DNA from: Macrosoma leucophasiata
Taxonomy: Eukaryota > Arthropoda > Insecta > Lepidoptera > Hedylidae
Direction: 5' to 3'
Length of the DNA stretch: 64,000 nucleotides
Assembly: GCA_036365455.1 (NCBI GenBank)
Contig: JAWQUS010000004.1
Coordinates: 9,307,501-9,371,500 of the forward strand
The translations under genes and the position numbers were made by a program. Numbering within the stretch: the first letter of the stretch is position 1; every line of letters starts with the position of its first letter. The notes below the pieces were generated by a model. It saw only the letters and a program-made list of their open reading frames with translations, searched no databases and was not told where the DNA came from. Below are positions 1-11,002 of the stretch, piece by piece.

Positions 1-96
1 TTTTAATAAGATTTAAATGTACGTATACTTACATTACGTACATACATCACGACATAACGGTTTGGATAGAGAAACAATTCTAATTTGTACGTTCAG

Positions 97-197
97 CAGA
101 ACTATGTTGGGATTCATGAAGTGTGCAATCGAATATTCGATTCCGAGTGCTTTCGAAGAAATATTCGACATACGCCAAAGTATGCTTAAAATGTATG
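97..197 (+). CDS. Candidate internal exon at the left edge
   Basis: A T-rich stretch ending GTTCAGCAG (possible acceptors at 96 or 99) leads into about 32 codons of well-mixed composition, including MKCAIEYSIPSAFEEIFDI and RQSMLKMYG. It ends at a textbook donor, ATG|GTAAGTGA, at 197/198, phase 1. The protein is not recognised. The upstream part of the frame (from 17) has a simple, intron-like composition. If real, the partner exons lie left of the window or beyond the repeats to the right. Confidence 0.3.
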
Positions 198-374
198 GTA
201 AGTGAATAACTACGACCTACAAATATACAAACCGGCGGTCACAATGAAAATACGTTACCATGCTTAAGTTGTTTAAGAGTAAGTTCAAAACATTAATCAA
301 ACGAACACTAAGTAAAAATGCATTAAAATACTTTAAATGCTGGTTGGTATAGAGCTACTCAACTCTAGCAACCT
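198..374. other. AT-rich spacer, nothing recognised
   Basis: No repeat or coding signal could be supported here. If the exon at 97-197 is real, this is intron. Confidence 0.4.
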
Positions 375-678
375 GCTCAAGTTGAATTTTGAGTATACTC
401 TGAAAGACGCTGTAGCTTATTCGAGCTTATAAACAGTACGATTTCAAAAAACTAAATTGAATAAGCCATGGAAAAGAAATAACTTTATTATTAAATAACT
501 CAATACCAGCAGGAAATGTTTCGCCCGCTGTCTGCAGCCACGGCGATACCACAAATTGACCTGAACGGTTTCGATGCCGCTTCAATAAATTCTTGTATGT
601 TTTTGCAGCGAAGCCAACTACCGTCTCAATTGCGTACCTATTTAAAAAGTTATTGACTATTAATAGCTAATTTTCGTA
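375..678 (+). repeat. Direct repeat, copy 1 of 2
   Basis: Shares an ordered series of blocks with 955-1253: TTGAGTA-ACTCTGAAA, GCCATGGAAAAGAAATAACTT, TTTCGCCCGCTGTCTGCAG, CTGAACGGTTTCG, CCGCTTCAATAAATTC, and TTTTTGCAGCGAAGCCAACTA. Scattered substitutions show the pair is old. It could be a pair of LTRs around a deleted core or two copies of an unknown element; no ends were resolved. Confidence 0.7.
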
Positions 679-954
679 TCATTCGTATACGGAAGTAGAA
701 ATGAGAGGATATAAAAATGAGAGGAATATTTATAACGCATATTAGTGGGCACCGAGCAACGACAGGTCGCTTGTTCTGTTATAAAATAAATAAAACGCAA
801 AATACACAGTAACATACCTATACAGTTGTACCTAATAATATGTATGTTATATACATACCACTAAAAGTACCTTAGTTCCACTTAAATATGTGGTATGCCT
901 ATTGACATTATTGGGTATATTAAAAAAGCCCATATTAGCCGCCAGGAATCATCC

Positions 955-1253
955 ATGAATTTTGAGTAAACTCTGAAAAACACTGCTGCTTTTTCGAATC
1001 TACGTCGGACCATTTCAATAAACTAAATCGAATGAGCCATGGAAAAGAAATAACTTTGTTATAAAGTAACTCGATTCTGTTTGGAATAATATTTCGCCCG
1101 CTGTCTGCAGCCCCGGCGATGCCACAAATTGGCCTGAACGGTTTCGGTGCCGCTTCAATAAATTCAAACTCCTTTATTATTTTTGCAGCGAAGCCAACTA
1201 ACGTCTTAATTGCGTATTTAAATGATATTAACTTCGATTAAAAGCTAATTTTA
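955..1253 (+). repeat. Direct repeat, copy 2 of 2
   Basis: Second copy of the 375-678 repeat, about 575 bp downstream in the same orientation. It has a short insertion before the TTTTTGCAGCGAAGCC block. The spacer at 680-954 shows no coding signal. Confidence 0.7.
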
Positions 1254-1267
1254 CTTTTCTTCTATCT

Positions 1268-1563
1268 TGGGTATGCAGTTAAGTAAAAAAATGGCTAAAT
1301 CTATGTCCAATTAATGATGCAAGTGATAAATACGGAAGTAACTTATAAACGCAACATTCAACACAGCATTCAAGCATACATGCAAACACACAAGATTCGC
1401 CGGTTACGTTTTTGGCCTTTTTAACAAGTGGCAAACCTGTTAATATCTTCGGGCACATTACCAAACTTCGAGGTACTGGGAAATATCCGGAAAATAAAAA
1501 TAATAATAAATATAGTGTAGTAGGTAGTAGTGGCCTGCTAACACTAGGCTACTGAGGCAATTA
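1268..1563 (-). mobile_element. tRNA-headed SINE (SINE-B), degraded
   Basis: Read on the minus strand it starts with a box-A-like TAGCCTAGTG and GCAGGCCACTA, loses the box B part by deletion, then carries the body blocks CAGTACCTCGAAG, TTGGTAATGTGCCC and TAACCGGCGAATC found in the complete copy at 31716-32041. Confidence 0.75.
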
Positions 1564-2439
1564 ACTTATGAGGTTTGCAAAGACAGAGATAGAGCATTAT
1601 ATTTTGATCCCTCTCTGTCTACTCAATAAGAGACTTAGCATGAAGATACATAGCAATAGTCATTGTATGTTTACATTATTATTATCTCATTTTTTTTCAA
1701 TATCCTAACATGAAGCAGTGGTTCTTAAAATAACAAAATTATATTATTAAGTTTATTAAAAAAGTAACTCTAAATCCGTTGTCGGAAGTATAAATCTTAA
1801 AATAAACAAAACTTTAAATCATAATTTAAAAAATAGCAGGGAACTATCATAAAACTGTATACCAGTTCAGGATATTAAATTGAATAAATTTACAGTTTAG
1901 CAATAACACTATTTTATATTAACTTTCAACAATATAACGCTGCAAAATTGTCAAATATTTTAAACTACTACGAAAATAAACGCTCTTGAAAAGGCTCGTA
2001 CTTTAGATGAACAAACTTTACTCTTTTGTAAGTTTATTTTGAAAATAGAGACGTTTAAGCTGCTAGTGGCTAATCTTGAGGATTAAAAGTTATTTGCACC
2101 ACTTGCTATTTTTAGAAATGTATTTAAATCATTGTAAACACTCAACAATTTCGATCCCACCTTAAATGATTATGCTTAGTTGATGTATAACCTCTTATTG
2201 TTCTGCCTTATAACTATCAAACCTTTAATTGAAAAAAAAAACACCAGAAATACAACAAGGCACAATTTTAAGTGATTCATTTAAAAAAAAATCTATAAGC
2301 TGTTTTTTTAACAAGGTATTTCAAGTATTATTTTATTTCTAAATATCTTAAGCTAAATATCTATTTTTTTAAAAAAAAAGGAAGAAATACTGTTCATTCT
2401 TTTCTCAAGCGTTTCAAGTATTTAAGATTAAAGGCATTT
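1564..2439. other. AT-rich spacer, nothing recognised
   Basis: Long A/T runs and no open frame of interest. The low complexity around 2220-2370 is mostly poly-A and poly-T. Confidence 0.6.
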
Positions 2440-2670
2440 TACTGAATCCCGTTCATGCGCCTCATAAGAAGGCAGAGCAATGGAGAGAGCTATGTTTCCA
2501 TTTGCATGGAAAATCGAATTAGTAGTGAGGAGATTCGATCCATTATAGTTAAAATTATAGTTGGAACACTGACAAATGACATATCTTCTCTCAACTGGGA
2601 TCATCTGTTTTTGCACATCCGAAGTCGTGAATGGTCACTAGGAAAAAAATTTCTGACACCCGAAAGGCTA
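2440..2670 (+). pseudogene. RTE-type LINE reverse transcriptase C-terminal relic
   Basis: Codons give RLIRRQSNGESY, then NRISSEEIRS, then a diverged form of the segment that in RTE elements reads roughly LKWQWAGHIAR. The same region is clearer at 6370-6745. Heavily mutated, with no ends or tail visible. Confidence 0.5.
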
Positions 2671-2869
2671 TCGATTACTTTATATAGGGACATGCGAACT
2701 AATAGCGCATGAAAATACATCGGAAGAGATTCTGTGTATCTACGAGCCAGATATTCTAAGCGATTTCTGTAAAATTATTTAAAGTGTATCAAAAAAATGT
2801 ATAATTATATTATTATATAGGCTCTCAGCAGATTTGCATATCCTATTAAATGTGCCTATTGTGTCACAT

Positions 2870-3112
2870 TATTATTTATTCATTTAAATACCTTAAATCT
2901 ATTACATGTATGTGTGTATGTATCATCACGCCAGGTCCCTAACGGGGTAGGCAGAGAGTGTAGAGCGCCAGATATCCCGGTCCTGACATACCTTTCGTGC
3001 CTCGTCTATCTTCATCATTCTCTTCATACATGCACGCCGATTCCTAAGACTTTTGACCCCACCATCAGACAGATGACACCATCTATTACATGATTATAAT
3101 GTTATCAATGCT
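2870..3112 (-). mobile_element. LINE-F 3' end, left arm of a large inverted repeat
   Basis: The minus strand encodes the end of a non-LTR retrotransposon protein (VDEA-KVCQDRDIW, then TLSAYPVRDL) and the 3' end CTACCCCGTTAGGGACCTGG. It is the mirror image of 3306-3545, and the matching even includes outer flanking DNA (ATTTATTCATTTAAA). Confidence 0.75.
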
Positions 3113-3305
3113 CCTAGTTATCCAGGTAAGTATTTTTCCCAATTTCTATGTTGCATAAATTTATACAAAAATCACAATTCTATTGCATATTTTGTGTGTG
3201 GAAAAAGTAACAGTATCTCCTTATCATAAGTTACAATAGTGACTTAATTAGGAAGACGGTCAGGATATTATATAATTGTCAAAGCTTCTTTACTCATATA
3301 AGTTT

Positions 3306-3545
3306 GATAATTATAATCATGTAATAGATGGTGTCATCTGTCTGATGGTGGGGTCAAAAGTCTTAGGAATCGGCGTGCATGTATGAAGAGAATGATGAAG
3401 GTAGACGAGGCACGAAAGGTATGTCAGGACCGGGATATCTGGCGCTCTACACTCTCTGCCTACCCCGTTAGGGACCTGGTGTGAAGATACATACACACAT
3501 ACATGTAATAGATTTAAGGTGTTTAAATGAATAAATGAATAATAA
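3306..3545 (+). mobile_element. LINE-F 3' end, right arm of a large inverted repeat
   Basis: Near-exact reverse complement of 2870-3112 with a spacer of about 190 bp. Reads KVDEARKVCQDRDIWRST and AYPVRDL on the plus strand, followed by the GTGAAGATACATAC tail. Few differences separate the arms, so the inverted duplication is young or kept alike by gene conversion. Confidence 0.75.
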
Positions 3546-3639
3546 ATAAAGTGTATTGATATTTTTATCGATATGCCATACATTTTAATATTTAAATTAT
3601 TCTATCCTATATGCTATTATGCTACACTGACATTAAGTT

Positions 3640-3876
3640 TTACACTTCATATTCTACACCATAGATATAGTAGGTATTGTAAGTAGACTGTCTACTAGAA
3701 TATGAGAAGTCTAGTAAATCAAGTACCCATTTTGAGACTGTCGTCCACAAATGTGAACAATACTCCACGTAGAGCCTCATTTGGGCTTTATAGAGCAGAA
3801 GTAATTGCTTCTGAGTGAAATATTGCGTTTTTCTATTTAGTAACCGAGTATTTTGACGCCAACTTTTTTTCTCCAA
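3640..3876 (-). pseudogene. Jockey-like LINE reverse transcriptase fragment
   Basis: The minus strand reads KQLLLLYKAQMRLYVEYCSH followed by LW, the signature just after the polymerase core in jockey/CR1-type LINEs (usual form: YKA-VRP-LEYCSHLW). Downstream sequence is degraded. It is related to, but distinct from, the copies at 45327-45622 and 47715-48195. Confidence 0.65.
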
Positions 3877-3899
3877 TTGATTTCGGAATTGCTTTCGTT

Positions 3900-4790
3900 A
3901 ATATGTTTACTGCCTAGTTATTGATGCCCTTTTTATATACCCGTAAAAAACCGGAACACTTGTTTATATTTTCACTTGTGTGTCTATCTGTCGACTTAGG
4001 TGACGGACTATCTGTCTGACTGTTTGTCACTGCGAATTTGTTTCAAAACTGAGCCAATTCCGTTTAAATTTTCCTATGACATTTAAAAGCAAAAGTACAT
4101 GTAAAGTTTATACATTAATTTGTAACTTATAAAAATGTTTTTGTCAAGTATTGTGCGATAGGTACATCAAATAAAAAGCTGACAATGAGTACCTACCTGA
4201 GCATATCAAAATTTTTTTTGGAATTCTAACAATTTGAAAATAGGCGAAAATCTCTATGTTTATACTTTATCTTAGTAGTAGAAGATATCTAATCGATATC
4301 TTATAAATATCTACACACTTCACAGTTGTACTTTGTTATGTAAACCAGTTTGTATGAAAGTGGATATCATGAAGTTGTCAAATGTGTGGGAGGCATCATA
4401 ACGTGGGCCTTAATGTTATAATTAGCACGAAATTAACAAAATTGTTATTATTCTAGGGTTGACTAGTTTACGGTGACCTATGAAAGTTATTGTTACAAAT
4501 CATTTCCAACAACAACCAACATCAATTGATAAGACAAGACGTAAAAATTATGGATACTTTTATTTTTAAAATATCTTGTTGCATGAAATATCTTTTTTAA
4601 ACTTTTTACGAACTTTCACTTGTGTATTATTAAATGGAAGTTTAACGGGACAAAATTAGATGAAGTTTTGTTTTTAATTTCCTTTTCGTGGCATAACTTA
4701 AATAAGGGCAGCTTATAAAGATCTGTATAATAAGATAAGGAAAGAAGCAAGATTACCGATCGTTAATACATTTATGATTATATAATTTTG
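3900..4790. other. Intergenic, mostly unrecognised
   Basis: A fragment around 3950-4060 (CCGGAACACTTG, then TGTCTATCTGTCGAC) resembles the ends of the CAGA-tract dispersed repeats found elsewhere in the window. The remainder has no supported feature. Confidence 0.4.
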
Positions 4791-5077
4791 TACTGGTGGT
4801 AGAGCTCCAGTGACGGAGCTCGCAGGCGTAGGCACCACCGCATTATTTTATTTACTTGCCGCTAAATGATAGTGTTCAGCATTATCGTGTTCCGGTCAGG
4901 TGACAATGTACGGCTCTGTGATTTCCGGCATAGAGGCATAACACCTCAGGCCTCAGGAGTGGCAACGCATCTGCATTTTGACCTCTGGTTATTTTGTGGG
5001 TGTCTATAGGCTGCAGTCATCACTTAACATCAATGTGAACTGCATGTTTGTTTACCACTTTCATTCCATAAAAAAAT
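4791..5077 (+). mobile_element. SINE-A, near full length
   Basis: Begins ACTGGTGGTAGAGCTCCAGTG and ends CATTCCATAAAAAAA. All internal blocks are present, including TAGTGTTCAGCA, GTTCCGGTCAGGT, GCATCTGCATTTTGACC and CACTTAACATCAATGTGAAC. A (TA)n stretch follows the tail. See the copy at 51210 for the family description. Confidence 0.85.
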
Positions 5078-5099
5078 ATATATGTATATATATATATAA

Positions 5100-5944
5100 T
5101 ATATAAAACTGGAATCAAATCAAAATGCGTTGACCGTTGCCAGACTAAAGAGGCCTTAAATATTTATTACCCACTTTATTAAAAATTCTGCGAGTAACCT
5201 CGTTTGATGCAATCGTTTTTACGATTGCATTTTTTGCAATGCACACAAAATGAATGCAACTAGCAAAGGATTAGCCCACTCGAGTCTCAAAGCCAAGTCT
5301 CAAGCAAGTTCCCCAGCTCGCTATATCGAAATTTCGCTACTCGGATGCACTCAACACATGGGATTCCATTGTTTGCTTACTGTACACAAATCCCCTGACT
5401 AAGCTGAAATACCAACTGCAGATAGCTTAGCTCCGCCTAGTCGGAAATAAATGCGTCGATACGTCTTGGCAATGTAAAAAGGAAAACGTGCTTCGAAATT
5501 GAACTGTACCTACTTACACTTTAGTATTTAAATATCTTTAAGGTTAGAATTCGTTTTTATTTGACTTCATTGAAACCTTTTAATTTACAAACTTTTACTT
5601 GTATACCTAATATAAATTAGAAACAAAATTAGGTGTTTTTTTTCATGAGTGAACGCGAATCCAACTCGGACTTGGCCAGTTTTATATCAAAACTAGGTCG
5701 ATCTTAATTGCTTTTCAAGACGCAAGGGTCGTATAATCAATTAAAGATAAGCATAAAATATTAGTAACTACAAGTAATCAATCACCTCGCTGACTGAATG
5801 GCATAAAGCATCTTGCTTTGGGCACCGCGCAAATGGCGGTTTAATTACAGTCTGTTTATAAATTATATCTAGAAGTTTGTTTCACATGTAACTATATAGT
5901 TGCCTATAGTCATAGGTATTTTTGTTTTTTTTTTTTTTGTTATT
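5100..5944. other. Intergenic, no repeat or gene recognised
   Basis: Somewhat less AT-rich between 5200 and 5500, with the small inverted word GCAATCG-TTTTTA-CGATTGC at 5209-5230. No exon with convincing borders was found. Being free of repeats makes it a candidate regulatory stretch, but nothing in it proves that. Confidence 0.4.
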
Positions 5945-6338
5945 ATGTCATCGCTATTACGCATATTGCCAGTATCAAGTAAAACGATATTTCGTATTTA
6001 TTTAAGCAGCGTCAAAGTAAGTATAATATCAAGTATAATATGTAAGTATCAAGTATATAAGTTATCAAGTATAATATGTCAGTCAAGTGAGTTACAGTCA
6101 AGTTAAGTCGAGCAAAGCGATGGCTACTTTACCAGAACATTTACAATGAAGTTTTGGAGGCAACCTGAAAGGTCGTGTTTTCGCACTGTTATTTTATTTC
6201 ACTATACACGGGCACTGTAATAAACCTATACCAAACAAAATGCCACCAACTTTATTCAATATAACTTAAAAATACACCAAGAAAATGAAATAAAATAAGA
6301 GCACCATACGCCTCTTTCAAGGTTCCCGCCAAAAAGCC
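5945..6338 (+). repeat. Dispersed repeat (family C)
   Basis: Shares blocks with 45692-46042 (inverted): AGTATCAAGTAAAACGATAT, AGCGATGGCTACTTTACCAG, AACATTTACAATGAAGTTTT, CACTATACACG, CAAACAAAATGCCACC and AAAATGAAATAAAATAAGAG. Within it, 6017-6100 is a small run of AAGTATAATATGT-like tandem units. No protein frame; probably a non-autonomous element or an LTR/UTR piece. Confidence 0.7.
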
Positions 6339-6345
6339 TATAGTC

Positions 6346-6755
6346 ATAGGTAGTTGTATAATTTTTTTATGACCAGTGTGCCAGTGATGACATACGGAAC
6401 TGAAACATGGTCGCTTATTATGGGCCTCATAAGAAGGCTCAAGGTAACGCAGAGAGCCACAGAGAGCTATGCTCGGAGTTTCCCCGCGAAATCGAATCAG
6501 AAATGAGATCCGCATGAGAATCAAGGTAACCGGTAGCCCACCGAAAAGCGAGACTCAAGTGGCAGTGGGCAGAGCACATAGCTCGAAAAACTGACGGCCA
6601 TTGGGACAACGATGACCGCTACCGGGAGACAAAAGCGTGGGCAGGTGTCCACGAGGTGGATAGACGACCTGGTGAAGGTTTCGGGCAATCGCAATCTTTG
6701 GAGGAGGCTTTTGTCCAGCAGTAGACGTCTTTTGGCTGAAATGATGATGATGAAT
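6346..6755 (+). pseudogene. RTE-type LINE C-terminus with 3' end
   Basis: Reads MTYGTETWSL, LKVTQRATERAMLGVSPRNR, then shifts frame and continues as ...GRCPRG/TTRWIDDLVK..., ending in the usual RTE finish (VQQ-TSFG) and an ATGATGATGA tail at 6743-6754. Several frameshifts make it dead. The RTE clade is recognised from the ERAMLGVS and GRPPTRWTDDL-like segments known in lepidopteran elements. Confidence 0.75.
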
Positions 6756-7197
6756 ATTTTCTCTATGACTCTGAAACTTGGACACTAAAAAGGAAGCCAA
6801 GAGCAAGGATAGACGCGTTCGAAATGTGATGCTAGCGCAAAATGCTACGTATCCCATACAATATACGACTGCTGGACGCACAAATGTCTCAATCCTCAAT
6901 GAATGCCGCATTAAAACCCTATAATAACTGTTTGTCTACGGAGATCGCTTTTCTGTTTTGTCATGTGGCCCGACGGGATCCTGGAAATTTAAAAAAACAG
7001 TATAATAGGCCACTTTGAAGGGTGAAGGAAAAGAGGCAGGAAGCCTACCCGGTGGATAGATGCTATTTTTGTGCCCCACTAATGTACCTCACAAGTGATA
7101 GTCCACACAGCCCAGAATAGACAAACTTGGGGAACACTGACCTATAAAGCTACTTTTGGTGGTCATGAGCCTTAGTCATGAGGACGAAGAAGAAGAC
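6756..7197 (+). pseudogene. Second LINE C-terminal relic (different family)
   Basis: Reads LYDSETWTLKRKPRARIDAF EM, then MLRIPYNIRLLDAQ, CHVARRDPGN and the finish GGHEP/GGHDP-like followed by GAGGACGAAGAAGAAGA. This is the C-terminal pattern SWTLKK...RIDAFEMWCWRRMLRIPW... of another RTE/CR1-like insect LINE. It abuts the previous RTE tail directly, so one inserted beside or into the other. Confidence 0.65.
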
Positions 7198-7249
7198 GGT
7201 ATAAAATTAATTGAAGGTGTTACAATATCGTAACCATAACTTGTATTTT

Positions 7250-7512
7250 TCAAAATTGTCGTTTGGAGAAATACCGATTCCCGAAGGCATAGGCTTAGTT
7301 AATGCATGTAGCAGATGACCCATTGGCATCTTCGAGCACATTACGAAACTCTGAGGGTAGTACTGGGAAACTTACAGGCAATCGAAAAATCTAAATAGAA
7401 TTAAGGATAAAGCATAATATACCTTTATCTCTGATAGCGTCCAACCAAAAGATCGAACTTAGGACTGCATAGCCGTAGTCGCCTGTTATCACTATACTAC
7501 TTAGGCAGCTGA
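7250..7512 (-). mobile_element. SINE-B, diverged
   Basis: Minus-strand order: tRNA-like head near 7512-7440 (GCCTAAGTAGTATAG, degenerate), TATCAGAGATAAAGG, CCAGTACTACCCTC, then the tail block CCTATGCCTTCGGG. Many substitutions against the copy at 31716. Confidence 0.6.
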
Positions 7513-8360
7513 CCAAGTTTTGACTTTAGGACTTATAATGGTTTTACGATTACTAAGATCAACATGATATTACCTACGAAACCTTTTCTACATACAATTA
7601 GTATCTTTGCATACGGCACGTAACTACCTCGGGTGTTAACTAGCCAATACCACATTAATGTCTTCCTTGGAACGCAAACAGTAGCTTCGATAATTACTTC
7701 CAATCAATTAAAAGTTTCAGAAGTACCTGAAACTGGTGAAGTAGAGTGATTTTCACTCTCGGTTAGTTCTATATTTATTCAATGTAGTCGTCTTATTACT
7801 TGAAGGTAATTTTCCCAGTAAACAGATTGGTAATGTGCCCTTAGATTTCGTTTTAAGCCTATTTTATATCTGTGTCTTTACTGATAATGGAAATAAACGA
7901 ATATTGTTGTAGATGTCGATAGCTTTAAATACCAAGTATTGACATCGATGAAAAGTAACTGGCGAATTGTGAGTGTTTGCATGTATACTTGAATGCATGC
8001 ATTTACTTCTGGCCTAACCTGACTACCACTTCTGATATTACAGTTGTTAAGTCAGAGAAAGCTCATACTCTATGGTTGCCTATGCAATCAACTGAATATT
8101 ATGTTATGCAGTAAGTTGGCAAGAGCCACGGGCAACCACCTACACGTACCTACTCGTACAATAACGCCTACGTCAAGCAAGCGGATACATTACCTACGCA
8201 GTTAATTCAGAAATACGATACTATCCAGATTGTAACAGTTCTGACATTAAACGCATAAATTTATTAGATTTTCACAGTCTCAGAACTTATAGAATCTATT
8301 GAATGGACTTCTTTTGTGGTATTATGGTAATTAATAGATACGTTCTTCAGACTCAGGTTA
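7513..8360. other. Intergenic, nothing recognised
   Basis: No repeat copy or coding pattern could be supported in this stretch. Confidence 0.5.
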
Positions 8361-8455
8361 TCAGTCATTTATAGAATCGGTCATTTGTAGAATCGGTCAT
8401 TTCGAGAATCAGTCACTTATAGAAGAATTGTACATTTCAAGAATCGGTCAATCCT
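8361..8455 (+). repeat. 17-bp minisatellite
   Basis: Five or so imperfect tandem units of the type AATCGGTCATTTATAG, varying at the two bases before AGAAT. A degenerate tail (TTTCGCGAATCAGTAATTCC) runs to about 8500. Confidence 0.75.
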
Positions 8456-8739
8456 AGACTATGTATTCATTTCGCGAATCAGTAATTCCTAGACTAAACC
8501 ATTCTTTGATACCTCACGAGTTTGACAAGGAACACTTTTCCTAACTTTAATTTAAGTTTGGACGATACTATTGTAGTCATAAATGAGATCCGTGTCTCAG
8601 CTTATAATCATACGAACCGAATCAAACACAACTTCTAAACTTAAGTAAGATTTTAGTTCCCAATAAAGTATTATAAAATTGCTTTGTGCTAAAATAAACA
8701 TTTCATTCAAAATTGTCTCTAAGTGTTTTTGTTCTGAAG

Positions 8740-8926
8740 GCGTCGGGGGGTCATGTGGAAGAGAATTCTTCGAATACTGGCGCAGTCAGTCAACCAAACA
8801 AATTCCAATAGTAAGTAGTAGGGCGGTAGTAATTATAACAATGGAGGATGGGCAGCAGCGTCCAGCAATAGAACTACCATCACTGTTATCGCCAATCCGC
8901 CTACCAAGCGTGGCGATTAACAGTGG
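8740..8926 (+). repeat. Dispersed repeat family D, partial
   Basis: Blocks TGGCGCAGTCAGTCAACC, AGGGCGGTAGTAA, CCAATCCGCCTACCAAGCG and GTGGCGATTA align with the long copy at 51905-52240 (minus). A tRNA-headed SINE starts directly after it. Confidence 0.6.
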
Positions 8927-9150
8927 TGATTTGACGACCCGGTTAGTCCAGCAGTGTGAGACGACCGTTTGATTCGAAGGGTCGCGGGTTCGATTCCCGC
9001 ACCGGGACAAATATTTGTATGACCTACATATATTTGTTTCGGGTCTGAGTGTTTGTGTATCGTGGGAACCGTTGTACCAACACAACACGACAGGTTTATA
9101 CCTAGTGTGGGGCTGTGAGTGTAAGCGTATTTATTTATTTAACATGTAAA
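8927..9150 (+). mobile_element. tRNA-headed SINE (SINE-C)
   Basis: The head at 8935-9010 has a box A-like TTAGTCCAGCAGTGTG and a perfect box B GGTTCGATTCC inside a T-arm GCGGG/CCCGC. The body follows (TTTGTTTCGGGTCTGAGTGT, then CAGGTTTATACCTAGTGTGG) and it ends GTAAGCGTATTTATTTATTT. The same element lies inverted at 52262-52495. Confidence 0.8.
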
Positions 9151-9424
9151 TAGTTCGCCCTTAATCGCATATTATGTCTTATGTGTCACAACGATCTAAA
9201 CAGAGGATCACGCACACTACAAAGTCGTCTATTATTATGAAACTCACACCTTAACTTTAACAAAATACAAAAATTTCACGCACTCATTTAAACATCTTGT
9301 ACTTTGACAGAGGGGAAAGCCTGCATATCGCTATTCCCCTCCGGTATTGCTCTATGCCCATTGTGCCAAAACTAAATAACACAAGAAAAAAGGGTTAAAA
9401 AAAGGGTTAAGAATCTCATAAAAA
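9151..9424. other. Spacer, nothing recognised
   Basis: No supported feature; ends in an A-rich run that forms the edge of the next element. Confidence 0.4.
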
Positions 9425-9575
9425 AAAAGAAAAAAAAAGTGTATATGGCCTCCCTCAGCTAGTTTTCCCTGCGTGCCAGCATCCCGTTAACGACCACGCC
9501 CCCGACTCATGAACCACCCCCCTAACAGAGGGGTTACGCTTCACGTGCTGAGGGAGGGATGATGATTTGTCAGTC
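9425..9575 (-). repeat. Dispersed repeat family E
   Basis: Contains CCTCCCTCAGC...AACCACCCCC and GGTTACGCTTCACGTG...GAGGGAGGGATGATGAT. The reverse complement of the second part matches ATCATCCCTCCCTCCG-CACGTGAAGCGTAAC at 41228-41260. The ends are GC-rich and complementary (GCCTCCCTCAGC / GCTGAGGGAGGG). Confidence 0.6.
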
Positions 9576-11002
9576 AGACTCGTAATAAGTGACAGATGTA
9601 TATGTGAAATAACAAAAATAAAATACATTGTAACCCGGTTGCATCAAAGTATTATGTTCGACAGAGCTTGAAATTTGAATCACCTCCGACGGCTTGGCGT
9701 CCGCCCAATATACCATAATACGAGTATATATCCTAGCCTTCAAGGACTGCTTAACTGTCATGTGGTGTCAACTCATGGATGAAAAAGTTCCTTCGCACTC
9801 CAGTAGCTAACCGGCAGCGTAAGGCCTCGGTTACAATGTCGGGGTCATTCATACCCTTGGATTTATATTTAAACATTTAAATATAGACGTTGCCTTCGGG
9901 AGAAATAGACCTCTAGAATAGCCAATCGCGCTAATAAAATTGCTAAATTTTGCTTTTTTTTTCACGCACAACGTGACGAACGACGGCTGATACACCGGGT
10001 TATACTCCTACGTAGCTTTCATAATTCGCTAAGTAGAAATTAATATCATTGTAAGTTGCCTATATTTACAAACATAACTAAAAAAAGTATATCTCTAGAA
10101 CTGTAAAAGCATTAAAAACTATCATAAATAACACACAAATTATGTAGGAAACAAATAAGCTATATGTTCACGCAAGATCCCGACAGAGTAGGCATAAAGT
10201 CATGTTTCTGTGCACATATCTTATTGAATAAAGTTTTAAATACCTGCGCATAACCTGGCGCCATGATAGTTTAAATAATTATGTTCACAACTTGTTAAAA
10301 TAAGGGGCCTGTTTGTTTTTTGTTTTGTTCCGAAAAATCGAGTATAAATGAATATACAAGTAAATTAAAGACTGCTTAAACAAGTTAGTAAATATTTTAC
10401 TTGTTATTGCGTAGGTGTAGCAGTCATACGCTCTATATATATGTTATATATTATGTTTATAGTTCTACTCATAATAAGGTTACAAATATGTGTTTATTCT
10501 GATTTCTATATAATTAATGTAGGCGTTTAAGTATACAAATAGTACAGTAACAGTTTTGTATAGGTCTAATTTACACTTTATATAAGTCTTAGGTAGGGTG
10601 TAGGTAGGTATGTATCTATTGTAATGAATGCGACATTTAAATATAGAACTTAGAGGGGTGAGCAATGATGACGTCGGCCGCGTTCCGACAAGAAGAGGTC
10701 GGGATAGCGTAGGTGGATAAATTAAGGCCCGGAAAGCGCATCGAGGTCGGTTGTTCAAGAGACTTTAAGAAATAAGCTCTAATCATGGAATAAGTTAGTG
10801 TTCTTGTTGAAGAAGATTAGTTACTCAATAAATTTATGGCCTTGTGATAAGAATAGGAAAATATCTGTCTATTTCGGGGTAGGCAGAGTAATGGGTATTC
10901 TATAAAGTAAGCATCTCTGTCTTCATTTCCGTTTATTTCACCGTACAGGCGTCTGCATTATTCATGTCCTGCGAGTGTGACATTCCCCATCGGGGTGTAG
11001 AC
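9576..11002. other. Intergenic, mostly unrecognised
   Basis: Short phrases around 10180 and 10875 (GTAGGCATAAAG, GGGGTAGGCAGAG) look like worn LINE/SINE tail ends. 10640-10760 is GC-richer and may be coding-derived, but I cannot name it. Otherwise nothing supported. Confidence 0.4.

Noticed and set aside
6252..6911. Minus-strand open frames across 6252-6911
   Set aside because: They are antisense shadows of the plus-strand RTE relic.
8935..9010. tRNA gene with a good T-arm and box B
   Set aside because: It continues into a SINE body shared with 52262-52495, and the acceptor and anticodon stems have mismatches; it is a SINE head.
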